From JANRIZ01 sp033764445 (lineage in GTDB: Bacteria; Verrucomicrobiota; Verrucomicrobiia; JAWXBN01), in the NCBI GenBank assembly GCA_033764445.1, contig JANRIZ010000140.1, positions 1 through 29,896 on the forward strand: a stretch of 29,896 nt of DNA, in the 5' to 3' direction. The notes below the pieces were generated by a model. It saw only the letters and a list, made by a program, of their open reading frames with translations. It was not told the origin of the DNA and did not search any database. This document shows, piece after piece, positions 23,137-29,896 of this stretch. Numbering within the stretch: the stretch's first letter is position 1; the number at the start of each line of letters is the position of its first letter. The position numbers were made by a program, and so were the translations under genes.

Positions 23137-24561
23137 ATGGTCATTGAGGGATACGACAAAATACGGGAGGGTCTTTTGGACCGGGCGGGGCGCCACGAAA
23201 CCGGGGCCCTTCCCGCGTCCCAGTCCGTTCCGGAACGGCTCCTGCAGAGCGCCTGGTTTCACCGGCGTTTGCAGGGGCCGTTTCACACGTTGGACGGCGG
23301 TCCGGTGAAAATCATTCAACCAGGGGAATGGAACCACGGCCCGGGTCCGGATTTTTTCCATGCGGTTTTGAGGATGCACGGACGCATTGTCTCGGGCGAT
23401 GTGGAAATCCACATGGTTCCCGAGGACTGGTACCGGCACGGTCATCATGAGGACCGTGCCTACGAAAAGGTCATTTTGCACGTGGTCCTGCATGAGCCGG
23501 GTCCGCTCCGCTTCACGCGTGATCGTCTCAACCGCCACATTCCCACATTGGTGATGGACCGGTTTATTCCCGGCGATTTTGAGGAATGGCTCGATCAGCT
23601 CGCCGACCTCGGTGAGGAAGCCCTGCCCCTCATCGACGTGGGACGTTGCGCGGAACATTTCCAGAAAGCGGATCGTGAGGATGTTTTGCGCGTGCTGGAT
23701 GCGGCGGGCCTTGAACGGTTCCGCCAAAAATCCCGCCGCTGGGCGGGGATCTCCAGAAGAGCGGGCCGCTTGCAGGCGCTCTGGGAGGGGCTCTGTGAAT
23801 GTCTGGGGTACCGTGAAAACAAAACGGTTTTCCGGCAACTCGCCGGAAAGGCGCCCATCCGTTCCTTGCTGGCACTGGAGGGAATCGAACCCCGGATGGC
23901 CCTGCTGTTTGGGATGGCGGGTTTTCTCAACTCCCATGCGGTGCATCCGGTTTGCGAACCGCTCTGGAAACACTGGTGGAAAATGCGCTCCGCCGGTGAC
24001 CCGGCCCCCATCCCCTCCGCACAATGGTCTGTGGCGGGGCTGCGTCCCCTCAACCACCCCCACCGACGCCTGGCGGCGGCGGCGCATCTGGTGGGACACG
24101 TCCGGGGGCTTCAAAAAAAACTCGAAACCATCAAGCCCAGTCAATGGCGTCACTTCTCCCCTCCTCTTTTGGAGGATCTCCACTGGCAGTCCCACTGTTC
24201 ACTGGCGGGGACCACCCTGCGTCGCCCGACCGCACTGCTGGGCTCCAGTCGATGGAGGGAAATGACCGTCAACCTCCTGCTCCCACTGGCCCATGCCTGG
24301 GCGACAGACCCGGTCCGCCGCCACGAGTCGGAGGAGGTTTATGCCTCGTACCCCTCACTTCAGGACAACCGGATCAGTCGTCTGGCTGTGGAACGGCTCC
24401 AACTCAGTCCCCGCGACTGCGCCACCGCCCGGCGTCACCAGGGTCTGATCCAGATTTACCAGGATTTCTGCCTCGCCGACCGGTCCGACTGCCAGAACTG
24501 TCCTTTTCCGGAACTGGTCAGTCTCCGGGACAAAAAACATGTGTCCTCCAACGGCTCATAA
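23137..24561 (+). CDS. DUF2851 family protein
   Basis: This 474-residue protein matches the DUF2851 (PF11013) pattern. It shows ERLLQSAWFHRRL near residue 33, IIQPGEWNHGPGPDFFHAVLRMHG near 59-82, and GDVEIHMVPEDWYRHGHHEDRAYEKVILHVVLH near 88-120. Helical middle and C-terminal regions follow. A late CLADRSDCQNCPFPEL has three closely spaced cysteines that could bind a metal or cluster. The EIH, DWYRHGHH and VILHVV motifs suggest a PD-(D/E)XK-like or metal-binding core, but no activity is established. It is a single gene, divergent from the protease. Confidence 0.85.
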   Translation: MVIEGYDKIREGLLDRAGRHETGALPASQSVPERLLQSAWFHRRLQGPFHTLDGGPVKIIQPGEWNHGPGPDFFHAVLRMHGRIVSGDVEIHMVPEDWYRHGHHEDRAYEKVILHVVLHEPGPLRFTRDRLNRHIPTLVMDRFIPGDFEEWLDQLADLGEEALPLIDVGRCAEHFQKADREDVLRVLDAAGLERFRQKSRRWAGISRRAGRLQALWEGLCECLGYRENKTVFRQLAGKAPIRSLLALEGIEPRMALLFGMAGFLNSHAVHPVCEPLWKHWWKMRSAGDPAPIPSAQWSVAGLRPLNHPHRRLAAAAHLVGHVRGLQKKLETIKPSQWRHFSPPLLEDLHWQSHCSLAGTTLRRPTALLGSSRWREMTVNLLLPLAHAWATDPVRRHESEEVYASYPSLQDNRISRLAVERLQLSPRDCATARRHQGLIQIYQDFCLADRSDCQNCPFPELVSLRDKKHVSSNGS

Positions 24562-24618
24562 GCGGGTCTGGTTCGCAAACCATTTTTTGCAGAAATCCGC
24601 ATCATGGGCCGCGGGTGC

Positions 24619-25425
24619 TCAAACCCGTTTCCTCACTTTTTCCTGGTAATACCCACGGGGGGAAACACCCATGCGCCGTTTGAACTGACGGCTGAAATAG
24701 GGCAGGCTTTCAAAGCCTGTCTGGATGGCCACCTCAGTGATGGAGAGAGCCGTATTGGTCAGGAGCCAGCCGGCGCGTTCCAGACGCGTCACCAGCAAGT
24801 CCTCCCCGGGACTGATCCCAAAGGTCTGTCGGTAGACCACCGAAAAACGAGAGGGGCTCAGATGCACCGCCCTTGCCATCCGGGCCAGGGGCCAGCCCTC
24901 CTGAAGATGATCATGCACCTGGCGGCGCAACAGGTGCAAACGGTCGCAGACCTGATGGCACCGTTTGTTTTCCGCACCCTCGTGCAAACTGCGGCTGACC
25001 AACCAGCACAATCCCAAAAACCAGTGCCAAACGATCTCTCCCGATCCCCTTCTGCGTTCCGCCAGTTCCACCCTCAGACGTCCCAATTCCCCGGCGATCA
25101 ATCCCGGATTGCCGGGATAAAAAACACGGTTCAATGGAAGACCCACCCGCCGGAAAAATGACGGCAGGCCGCGTCCATGAAAATGGGCCCAGTGATGTTG
25201 GAAGGAAGCGGTCACCCCGCTGTACCACTGGGGTTCCCCGGGGGGATAGATAATGCAAGCCCCGGGAGGACGGGGTTCCATCCCGTGCGAGTCCCGCAGA
25301 TGCACGGGGGTGACAAAACACAGGAAAAGAAAATCGCCGGATCCGGAGGGACGGTCGATCCTGAAATCCGGATCGTGATGAACATGGGTCCCGACCCATG
25401 TCACGGAAACTTCAGGCATCGCCAT
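24619..25425 (-). CDS. AraC-family transcriptional regulator
   Basis: The 268-residue protein has an AraC-like N-terminal sugar-binding cupin (PPGACIIYPPGEPQWYSG and the FQHHWAHF block). Its C-terminal double helix-turn-helix covers residues 170-268, with GWPLARMARAVHLSPSRFSVVYRQTFGISP and LSITEVAIQTGFESLPYFSRQFKRRMGVSP. It is divergent from the GH51 arabinofuranosidase, 74 bp away, so it probably controls that gene in response to arabinose or arabinosides. The start is ATG 25425 (25419 is an alternative) and lies inside a perfect inverted repeat that may be its own operator. It converges on the DUF2851 gene with a 57-bp gap. Confidence 0.88.
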   Translation of the reverse strand: MAMPEVSVTWVGTHVHHDPDFRIDRPSGSGDFLFLCFVTPVHLRDSHGMEPRPPGACIIYPPGEPQWYSGVTASFQHHWAHFHGRGLPSFFRRVGLPLNRVFYPGNPGLIAGELGRLRVELAERRRGSGEIVWHWFLGLCWLVSRSLHEGAENKRCHQVCDRLHLLRRQVHDHLQEGWPLARMARAVHLSPSRFSVVYRQTFGISPGEDLLVTRLERAGWLLTNTALSITEVAIQTGFESLPYFSRQFKRRMGVSPRGYYQEKVRKRV

Positions 25426-25445
25426 GGCCTGGAATTTCAGGCCAT
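25424..25445. promoter_or_regulatory. Inverted repeat over the araC-like start codon
   Basis: ATGGCCTG (25424-25431) and CAGGCCAT (25438-25445) are perfect arms around a 6-base AT-rich centre. The site covers the regulator's start codon and faces the abfA promoter region. An autoregulatory or divergent operator is a reasonable guess. The rest of the 25446-25499 gap shows no clear -10/-35 pair. Confidence 0.4.
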
Positions 25446-25499
25446 ACAGTCAGATAAGTCAAATGTTAAAAAGGATAGGTCATTGCCTTTCCCGTCCCC

Positions 25500-27086
25500 A
25501 TGAACTTTAATCCTCATCAACAACACAGCTTTTTTTTCATGAATTCCACCCCCCTCCAAGCCACCCTGATCGTGGATCGCGACTTTGTCCTCGGTCCTGT
25601 TGACTCCAAAATTTTCGGCTCCTTCATCGAGCATCTGGGACGCGCCGTCTATACGGGTGTTTTTGAGCCCGGCCACCCTTCGGCGGACTCCGATGGTTTT
25701 CGAGGTGACGTACTGGACCTGATCCGCGAACTCAATGTCAGCATCGTCCGGTATCCCGGTGGCAACTTTGTCTCGGGCTTCAACTGGGAGGATAGCATCG
25801 GACCCCAGGGAGGGCGTCCCCGCCGTCTGGACCTCGCCTGGATGTCCACCGAATCAAACCAATTCGGCCTCAATGAATTCATGACATGGGTTCGCAAGGC
25901 GGGGATCGAACCCATGATGGCCCTGAACCTCGGAACACGCGGACCTTCGGAGGCGCGTGACCTGATCGAATATTGCAATCATCCGGGGGGAACCCGTTGG
26001 AGCGATCTGCGGCGTACCCACGGTTTTTCGGAGGCGCACCGGATCAAATACTGGTGTCTGGGCAATGAAATGGACGGTCCCTGGCAGATCGGCCATAAAA
26101 CAGCCTCCGAATACGGACGGATTGCCTGCGAGACTGCCAAAATCCTCAAGTGGGTCGACCCTTCTGTGAGTCTCGTGGCCAGTGGTTCATCGGGTCACGC
26201 CATGAACACATTCGGAACCTGGGAACTGGAGGTCCTCCACCATACTTTGGAACATGTGGATTTCATCTCGCTTCACATGTACAACGGAAACGTGATGGAT
26301 GATCTGACCCATTACCTTCCCCTGTCCGATGAAATGGATGATTTCATCAGGGAAACCGTCTCACTTTGTGATGCGGCGGCGGCCAAACAAAAAAGCCGGA
26401 AAAAAATCATGCTCTCATTTGACGAATGGAATGCCTGGTACCATGACCAGGAATCCTTGAAATGGTTGCGCGGCGAAAAATCCTCCCTCACACAGGCAAA
26501 ATGGGACGAGGCTCCCCCCCTGCTCGAAGACCACTACAACATGGCCGATGCCCTTCTGGTGGGGTCGATGCTGATCACCCTGCTCAACAATGCCGACCGT
26601 GTGAAAATTGCGTGTCTGGCCCAACTCGTCAACGTCATCGCTCCGATCATGACCCGGCCGGGCGGACCGGCCTGGCGCCAGACCATCTTTTACCCCTTCC
26701 TGCACGGCTCCAGATTTGGACGAGGTGTGTCCCTCCGTCCCGTCATACGTTCACCCCTTTTTGACACACGCCACCGGCAGGGATCGCCCTATCTGACCGC
26801 ATCGGCCATTCATCATCCCGACAAAAACGAACTGGTCATTTTCGCGGTCAATCGCAGTGTCGACCAGTCCCTGCAGTTGACCGGAGACCTGCGCTCACTG
26901 GAGGCCGATTCAGTCATTGAATGGCTCTCCCTGAGTCACTCCGACACAAAGGCCATCAACGGACCGGAAAACCCCGCACAGGTCATTCCGGTCTCGCGCA
27001 CGGAGGCCCGTTTGGAAACAGGGCGTCTTTCAGCCCTTCTGAATCCGCTTTCATGGAATGTCATCCGGCTGAAAACCTCAAAATAG
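25500..27086 (+). CDS. abfA: GH51 alpha-L-arabinofuranosidase
   Basis: The enzyme removes terminal alpha-L-arabinofuranosyl groups from arabinoxylan or arabinan oligosaccharides. The 528 residues contain VDSKIFGSFIEHLGRAVYTGVFEPGHP, IVRYPGGNFVSGFNWEDSIGP, WCLGNEMDGPW with acid/base Glu190, SLHMYNGN, and MLSFDEWNAWY with nucleophile Glu309. A C-terminal beta-sandwich follows. No signal peptide is visible, so it is probably cytosolic and acts on imported oligosaccharides. ATG 25539 (residue 14) is a plausible alternative start, because homologues begin near QATLIVDRDF. It is divergent from the AraC-type regulator. Confidence 0.93.
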   Translation: MNFNPHQQHSFFFMNSTPLQATLIVDRDFVLGPVDSKIFGSFIEHLGRAVYTGVFEPGHPSADSDGFRGDVLDLIRELNVSIVRYPGGNFVSGFNWEDSIGPQGGRPRRLDLAWMSTESNQFGLNEFMTWVRKAGIEPMMALNLGTRGPSEARDLIEYCNHPGGTRWSDLRRTHGFSEAHRIKYWCLGNEMDGPWQIGHKTASEYGRIACETAKILKWVDPSVSLVASGSSGHAMNTFGTWELEVLHHTLEHVDFISLHMYNGNVMDDLTHYLPLSDEMDDFIRETVSLCDAAAAKQKSRKKIMLSFDEWNAWYHDQESLKWLRGEKSSLTQAKWDEAPPLLEDHYNMADALLVGSMLITLLNNADRVKIACLAQLVNVIAPIMTRPGGPAWRQTIFYPFLHGSRFGRGVSLRPVIRSPLFDTRHRQGSPYLTASAIHHPDKNELVIFAVNRSVDQSLQLTGDLRSLEADSVIEWLSLSHSDTKAINGPENPAQVIPVSRTEARLETGRLSALLNPLSWNVIRLKTSK

Positions 27087-27126
27087 GACCTCCTGAATCT
27101 TGTTCCTGCAAAATGAGGAGGTTTTC
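27071..27126 (+). terminator. Possible terminator after abfA with competing stems
   Basis: GAAAACCTC (27071-27079) pairs with GAGGTTTTC (27118-27126). Alternatively ACCTCCT (27088-27094) pairs with AGGAGGT (27116-27122). The second stem is followed by TTTC only. The structure covers the abfA stop codon. It is a weak terminator candidate. Confidence 0.35.
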
Positions 27127-27231
27127 AATGTCATCCGTCCATCCCAGATTTTGGACCGCGGGTGGGGATCCTCTCTTTGACGGGCAGTGAGACCACGGAG
27201 GAACTGACACAAACCCCCATCGTCGCCTTTC

Positions 27232-27273
27232 TTGCAGGGATGGCTTTGGAAAGGGCGGCATCAGCCCCTGCAA
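27232..27273 (+). promoter_or_regulatory. Structured leader before malic enzyme
   Basis: TTGCAGG (27232-27238) pairs with CCTGCAA (27267-27273). After a 3-base bulge, GGCT (27242-27245) pairs with AGCC (27263-27266), giving an 11-bp stem with a 17-base loop. It ends 54 bp before the malic enzyme ATG. The remainder of 27127-27327 shows nothing recognisable. Confidence 0.35.
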
Positions 27274-27327
27274 CCGGACCCGTTTTTTACCCTTGCCTCC
27301 GCCCTCGGTTCACGGAACATAGTCTCC

Positions 27328-28962
27328 ATGACCAACCCCTCCCTCCCCCGTGGTTTTGAACTCATCAAGGACTCCCGTTACAACAAAGGCTCGGCCTTCA
27401 CCCTGGCGGAAAGAAAGGCTCTCGGCCTTGAAGGGCTGCTTCCCGATGCGGTGGACACACTCGAGGTCCAGATCGCCCGCATCCGCGAGCAGCTTTCGGT
27501 GCTGACCAATGACCTGCAAAAATATCTCCTGCTCTCGGACCTTCAGACCCGCAACCAGACTCTCTACTATGCGGTGCTGATGTCGGAGCCGGCCCATTTT
27601 ATGCCGCTGGTGTACACGCCGACCGTCGGCGAGGCCTGCCAGAAGTTCGATCACTTTTTCCGCGGCACCCGCGGCCTGTACCTGCCGATCACGGCCAAGG
27701 GCCGGGTCAGGGAGCTCCTCAAAAACTGGCCTGCGACGGATGTCCGTTTCATCGTGGCGACCGATGGGGAACGCATCCTCGGCCTGGGTGATCTCGGCGC
27801 CTGTGGCATGGGCATTCCGGTGGGAAAACTGGCCCTCTACACGGCCTGCGCGGGGGTGGCTCCGCAACTGACCCTTCCCGTTCAAATCGACGTGGGAACC
27901 AACAACGAATCCCTGCTCGAGGACCCGCTCTATCTGGGGCTGCGCCAACACCGCGTGCGCGGACCCGAATACGACGCCTTCATCGAGGAATTTGTCTCGG
28001 CGGTCCAGGAACTCTATCCGCTCTGCTGTCTGCAATGGGAGGACTTTGCCAATTTCAACGCCTATCCGATCCTCGACCGGTACAAGGACAAAATCTGCAC
28101 CTACAATGACGACATCCAGGGCACGGCTGCCGTGGCCCTGGCCGGCATCTACGGGGCGATCCGCATCAGCGGCGAAAAACTCAAGGACCAGCGCTTCCTC
28201 TTCCTCGGGGGCGGGGCCGCCGCCACGGGCATCGCGGAACTGATCAGTGAGGCCATGGCACTGGAGGGGCTGACCCTCGAAGAAGGTCGTCAACGCAACT
28301 GGCTCTATGATGTGAAGGGTCTGATCACCAAGGACCGCACGGATCTGACCGGTTTCCAGAAACCCTTCTCCCACGATCACCCCGCCGTCGCCTCCTTTGT
28401 CGAGGCGATCGAAAAAATCAGGCCCACGGGAATCATCGGGGTCAGTACGGTCCCCAAGCTTTTCAACCAGGCGGTCATCGAGGCCATGAGCCGGGTCAAC
28501 AAACGCCCGATCATCTTCCCCTATTCAAATCCCACCTCCCGCTCCGAATGCACGGCCGAGGAGGCCTATCGCTGGTCCAATGGCAACGCCATCTTCGCCA
28601 GCGGCAGTCCGTTCGACCCGGTCCATTTTGCCGGACGCACCTTTGTCCCGGGCCAGGGCAACAACGTGTACATCTTTCCGGCCATGGGTCTGGCGGTGCT
28701 GGCCACCCAGTCCACACGGGTCACCCAGGAAATGTTCATCCGCGCCGCGCAGGCGGTGGCCGAACAGGTCGGTCCCGATCTTCTGGCCACGGGGCTCATT
28801 TACCCGCACCAAAGCGACATTTACGAGGCCTCCATCCATGTTGCCATCCGCGTGGCGGAGCTGGTGTTTGATAAAAATCTCGCCCGGGTCCCCCGTCCGG
28901 CTGACATCGCCGCCCACGTCCGCGCCTTTGCCTACAAGCCCCAGTACCAGGCTTACGCCTGA
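27328..28962 (+). CDS. NAD(P)-dependent malic enzyme
   Basis: The enzyme oxidatively decarboxylates malate to pyruvate and CO2. From the ATG at 27328 it is 544 residues, the large type shared with E. coli MaeA (SfcA) and eukaryotes. Key segments are LVYTPTVGEACQKF with the catalytic Tyr96, RGLYLP, GERILGLGDLGACGMGIPVGKLALYTA, WEDFANFNAYPIL, YNDDIQGTAAVALAG with metal-binding Asp residues, and the Rossmann motif FLGGGAAATGIAEL. PIIFPYSNPTSRSECTAEEAY and ATGLIYP follow. A TTG at 27232 extends the frame upstream, but the added 32 residues look non-coding and contain the leader hairpin. NAD or NADP preference is not decided. Confidence 0.93.
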   Translation: MTNPSLPRGFELIKDSRYNKGSAFTLAERKALGLEGLLPDAVDTLEVQIARIREQLSVLTNDLQKYLLLSDLQTRNQTLYYAVLMSEPAHFMPLVYTPTVGEACQKFDHFFRGTRGLYLPITAKGRVRELLKNWPATDVRFIVATDGERILGLGDLGACGMGIPVGKLALYTACAGVAPQLTLPVQIDVGTNNESLLEDPLYLGLRQHRVRGPEYDAFIEEFVSAVQELYPLCCLQWEDFANFNAYPILDRYKDKICTYNDDIQGTAAVALAGIYGAIRISGEKLKDQRFLFLGGGAAATGIAELISEAMALEGLTLEEGRQRNWLYDVKGLITKDRTDLTGFQKPFSHDHPAVASFVEAIEKIRPTGIIGVSTVPKLFNQAVIEAMSRVNKRPIIFPYSNPTSRSECTAEEAYRWSNGNAIFASGSPFDPVHFAGRTFVPGQGNNVYIFPAMGLAVLATQSTRVTQEMFIRAAQAVAEQVGPDLLATGLIYPHQSDIYEASIHVAIRVAELVFDKNLARVPRPADIAAHVRAFAYKPQYQAYA

Positions 28963-29172
28963 TTTTGGTTGCCGGTTGAGCGTTGAGCGTTGGGCGAGCG
29001 GAAAATTGTTTTCGGGTGTTTAAAAAGCATCCGTGATATCCGTTTTATCCGCGGTAAAAAAACTGCGCTTCTCTGCGAAATCTGCGGGGAAGTCTCTCTG
29101 TTGCGCTTTTTTGACACTGAAAAATGTCTCCTTTTTCACGGGGGATTTTGCCAGGATCGGGGTATCACCTGT
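28963..29172. repeat. Intergenic word arrays (7-mers and 9-mers)
   Basis: GTTGAGC, GTTGAGC and GTTGGGC lie in perfect tandem at 28975-28995. Three 9-mers starting ATCCG lie at 29029-29055. Three further 9-mers with the core CTGCG lie at 29062-29070, 29072-29080 and 29081-29089. No gene is seen; a frame through here that joins the next gene has no coding character. No terminator with a T-run follows malic enzyme. Confidence 0.55.
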
Positions 29173-29496
29173 ATGAATCCCCCCGACCCCCTCGATTCAC
29201 TGCTCAAAAACTGGTCCGTCGAACCGGAAATCCCATCCCGTTTCCAAGCCGATGTCTGGAATCGGATTTCCGTGGAGGCCCCCGAGAGTTTGGGCATTGA
29301 TTGGTTGGATCGCCTTCTGGATTTTGCCCTGGAAAAAAAATGGCACACGGCCCTTTCCCTGTTTCTGGTGGCCATCACCGGTCTGGGCCTCGCCTATCTG
29401 GGCTCCTCCGCCTCCCACCGTCCGGATCCCCACCGCATGGCCCAATCCTACGCTCAGTTCATCGATCCAGCGGCCCGCCATCAGGGGAATGAATGA
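29173..29496 (+). CDS. Single-span membrane protein, anti-sigma-like position
   Basis: This 107-residue protein has a polar N-terminal half (DPLDSLLKNWSVEPEIPSRFQADVW), one hydrophobic helix at about residues 59-79 and a short polar tail (RMAQSYAQFIDP). N-in topology is expected. In related genomes such small proteins commonly sit between an ECF sigma factor and a Spy-like protein (recalled context), which suggests an anti-sigma role. No sigma factor precedes it here. The stop overlaps the next ATG (ATGA). The start is ATG 29173; the frame is open upstream through repeat DNA but that part is not coding. Confidence 0.7.
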   Translation: MNPPDPLDSLLKNWSVEPEIPSRFQADVWNRISVEAPESLGIDWLDRLLDFALEKKWHTALSLFLVAITGLGLAYLGSSASHRPDPHRMAQSYAQFIDPAARHQGNE

Positions 29497-29896
29497 AAAA
29501 ACCACTTCTGTTCCTTCTTGCCGCCGCACTGACCTGTCTGTTGGCCTTTGGTCTTGGATACGTCTACTTCAGCAAAATGCATGGCCGCTCCCTGGCGATC
29601 GACGACTCTGTCAAGGCGGTGGATTGGCTTCGCCGCGAATTTTCGCTGCCCCCGGCGGAACTCGAAAAAGTCCAAGCCCTCCACCGTGAGTACGAACCCC
29701 GCTGCATGGAATATTGCTCCCGTGTCGAAACCTCCAATGCCCGGCTCAAATTGCTGCTGGAAAATTCCCGGGGGATGACCCCCGCGCTGCAATCTGCTCT
29801 TGACGAAAACGCACGCCTGAAAGCCGAGTGCCGCACGGCCATGACCGAACACATCTACCGCGTGGCCGCCGTCATGAGCCCCGATGCCGCCACCCG
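29493..29896 (+). CDS. Spy/CzcI-like periplasmic heavy-metal protein (partial)
   Basis: This reading frame runs off the right edge after 134 codons. It begins MKKPLLFLLAAALTCLLAFG, a signal anchor or signal peptide. A helical region follows with WLRREFSLPPAELEKVQALH and the metal-resistance-like pattern HREYEPRCMEYCSR (Cys71, Cys75), then Cys113 in AECR and a His at 120. This fits the heavy-metal resistance / periplasmic metal-sensor group (PF13801-like), whose members bind metals or chaperone envelope proteins. It is coupled to the preceding membrane-protein gene by an ATGA overlap. The C-terminus is not in the window. Confidence 0.7.
   Translation, partial: MKKPLLFLLAAALTCLLAFGLGYVYFSKMHGRSLAIDDSVKAVDWLRREFSLPPAELEKVQALHREYEPRCMEYCSRVETSNARLKLLLENSRGMTPALQSALDENARLKAECRTAMTEHIYRVAAVMSPDAAT

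Noticed and set aside
25382..25401. 8-bp inverted repeat with 4-base loop near the start of the AraC gene
   Set aside because: It lies inside codons for an ordinary protein segment and is more likely chance than an operator.
27232..27327. N-terminal extension of malic enzyme from TTG 27232
   Set aside because: The extra 32 residues do not look like the family, contain the leader hairpin, and an ATG at 27328 gives the expected length.
27310..28380. 356-codon minus-strand frame under malic enzyme
   Set aside because: It is antisense to a clear malic enzyme, with no family resemblance.
28990..29172. N-terminal extension of the single-span membrane protein
   Set aside because: It is a translation of tandem 9-mer words; the hydrophobic and polar layout begins at ATG 29173.

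Overview
The window is a GC-rich bacterial chromosome segment of about 30 kb, with short gaps, many stop/start overlaps and few clear Shine-Dalgarno sites. An exosortase-type membrane protein, a DUF2851 protein, a PPi-type phosphofructokinase, a GalT with an HPHCQ motif and a Spy-like heavy-metal protein fit a Verrucomicrobiota-like organism (Opitutia or relatives), as do intergenic arrays of 7-mer and 9-mer words. No rRNA or other phylogenetic marker is present, so this placement is inference. I see no tRNA, rRNA, CRISPR array or intact insertion sequence.

Layout. (a) 1-1474 is an accessory region. It holds a small membrane protein, a PF09720/RelE-ParE type toxin-antitoxin pair of visibly lower GC, a 52-bp perfect palindrome and a 24-bp direct repeat at both ends. 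(b) 1475-5420 holds agmatine deiminase, a secreted cell-wall amidase and a Tat-exported alkaline phosphatase. (c) 5549-8954 (minus) is a Leloir-like operon: galT, an inositol-monophosphatase-like gene and an arabinokinase-like GHMP kinase. (d) 9135-10916 (plus) is a metal ABC transporter led by an unlisted 39-residue membrane microprotein, with no binding-protein gene. (e) 10954-15658 (minus) is the nickel-pincer cofactor set larE, larB and larC, with a cysteine-less exosortase-like gene fused in by a stop/start overlap and a GT2 glycosyltransferase at the end. (f) 15727-17457 is a Kef-type antiporter. (g) 17602-20353 (plus) holds a PPi-type phosphofructokinase, a decayed GxxExxY element, thiE and a cysteine-cluster protein. 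(h) 20394-23090 (minus) holds mnmA and an HtrA-like protease. (i) 23137-24561 is a DUF2851 protein. (j) 24619-27086 is an AraC regulator divergent from a GH51 arabinofuranosidase. (k) 27328-28962 is malic enzyme. (l) 29173 to the end is a two-gene operon of a single-span membrane protein and a Spy/CzcI-like periplasmic protein that runs off the window.

How the genes work together. The content is mostly sugar and central metabolism (arabinoside and galactose use, PPi glycolysis, malate to pyruvate), cofactor and RNA modification (thiamine, NPN, s2U34), envelope maintenance and metal handling. The most unusual unit is the lar operon. Its three maturation genes sit with an exosortase-fold protein that lacks the catalytic cysteine, and lactate racemase itself is absent from the window.

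The clearest genome-dynamics story is between pfp and thiE. A GxxExxY gene with an internal frameshifting deletion lies between inverted copies of a 9-mer-based repeat. One copy begins at the pfp stop codon and the other ends on the first base of the thiE start codon.
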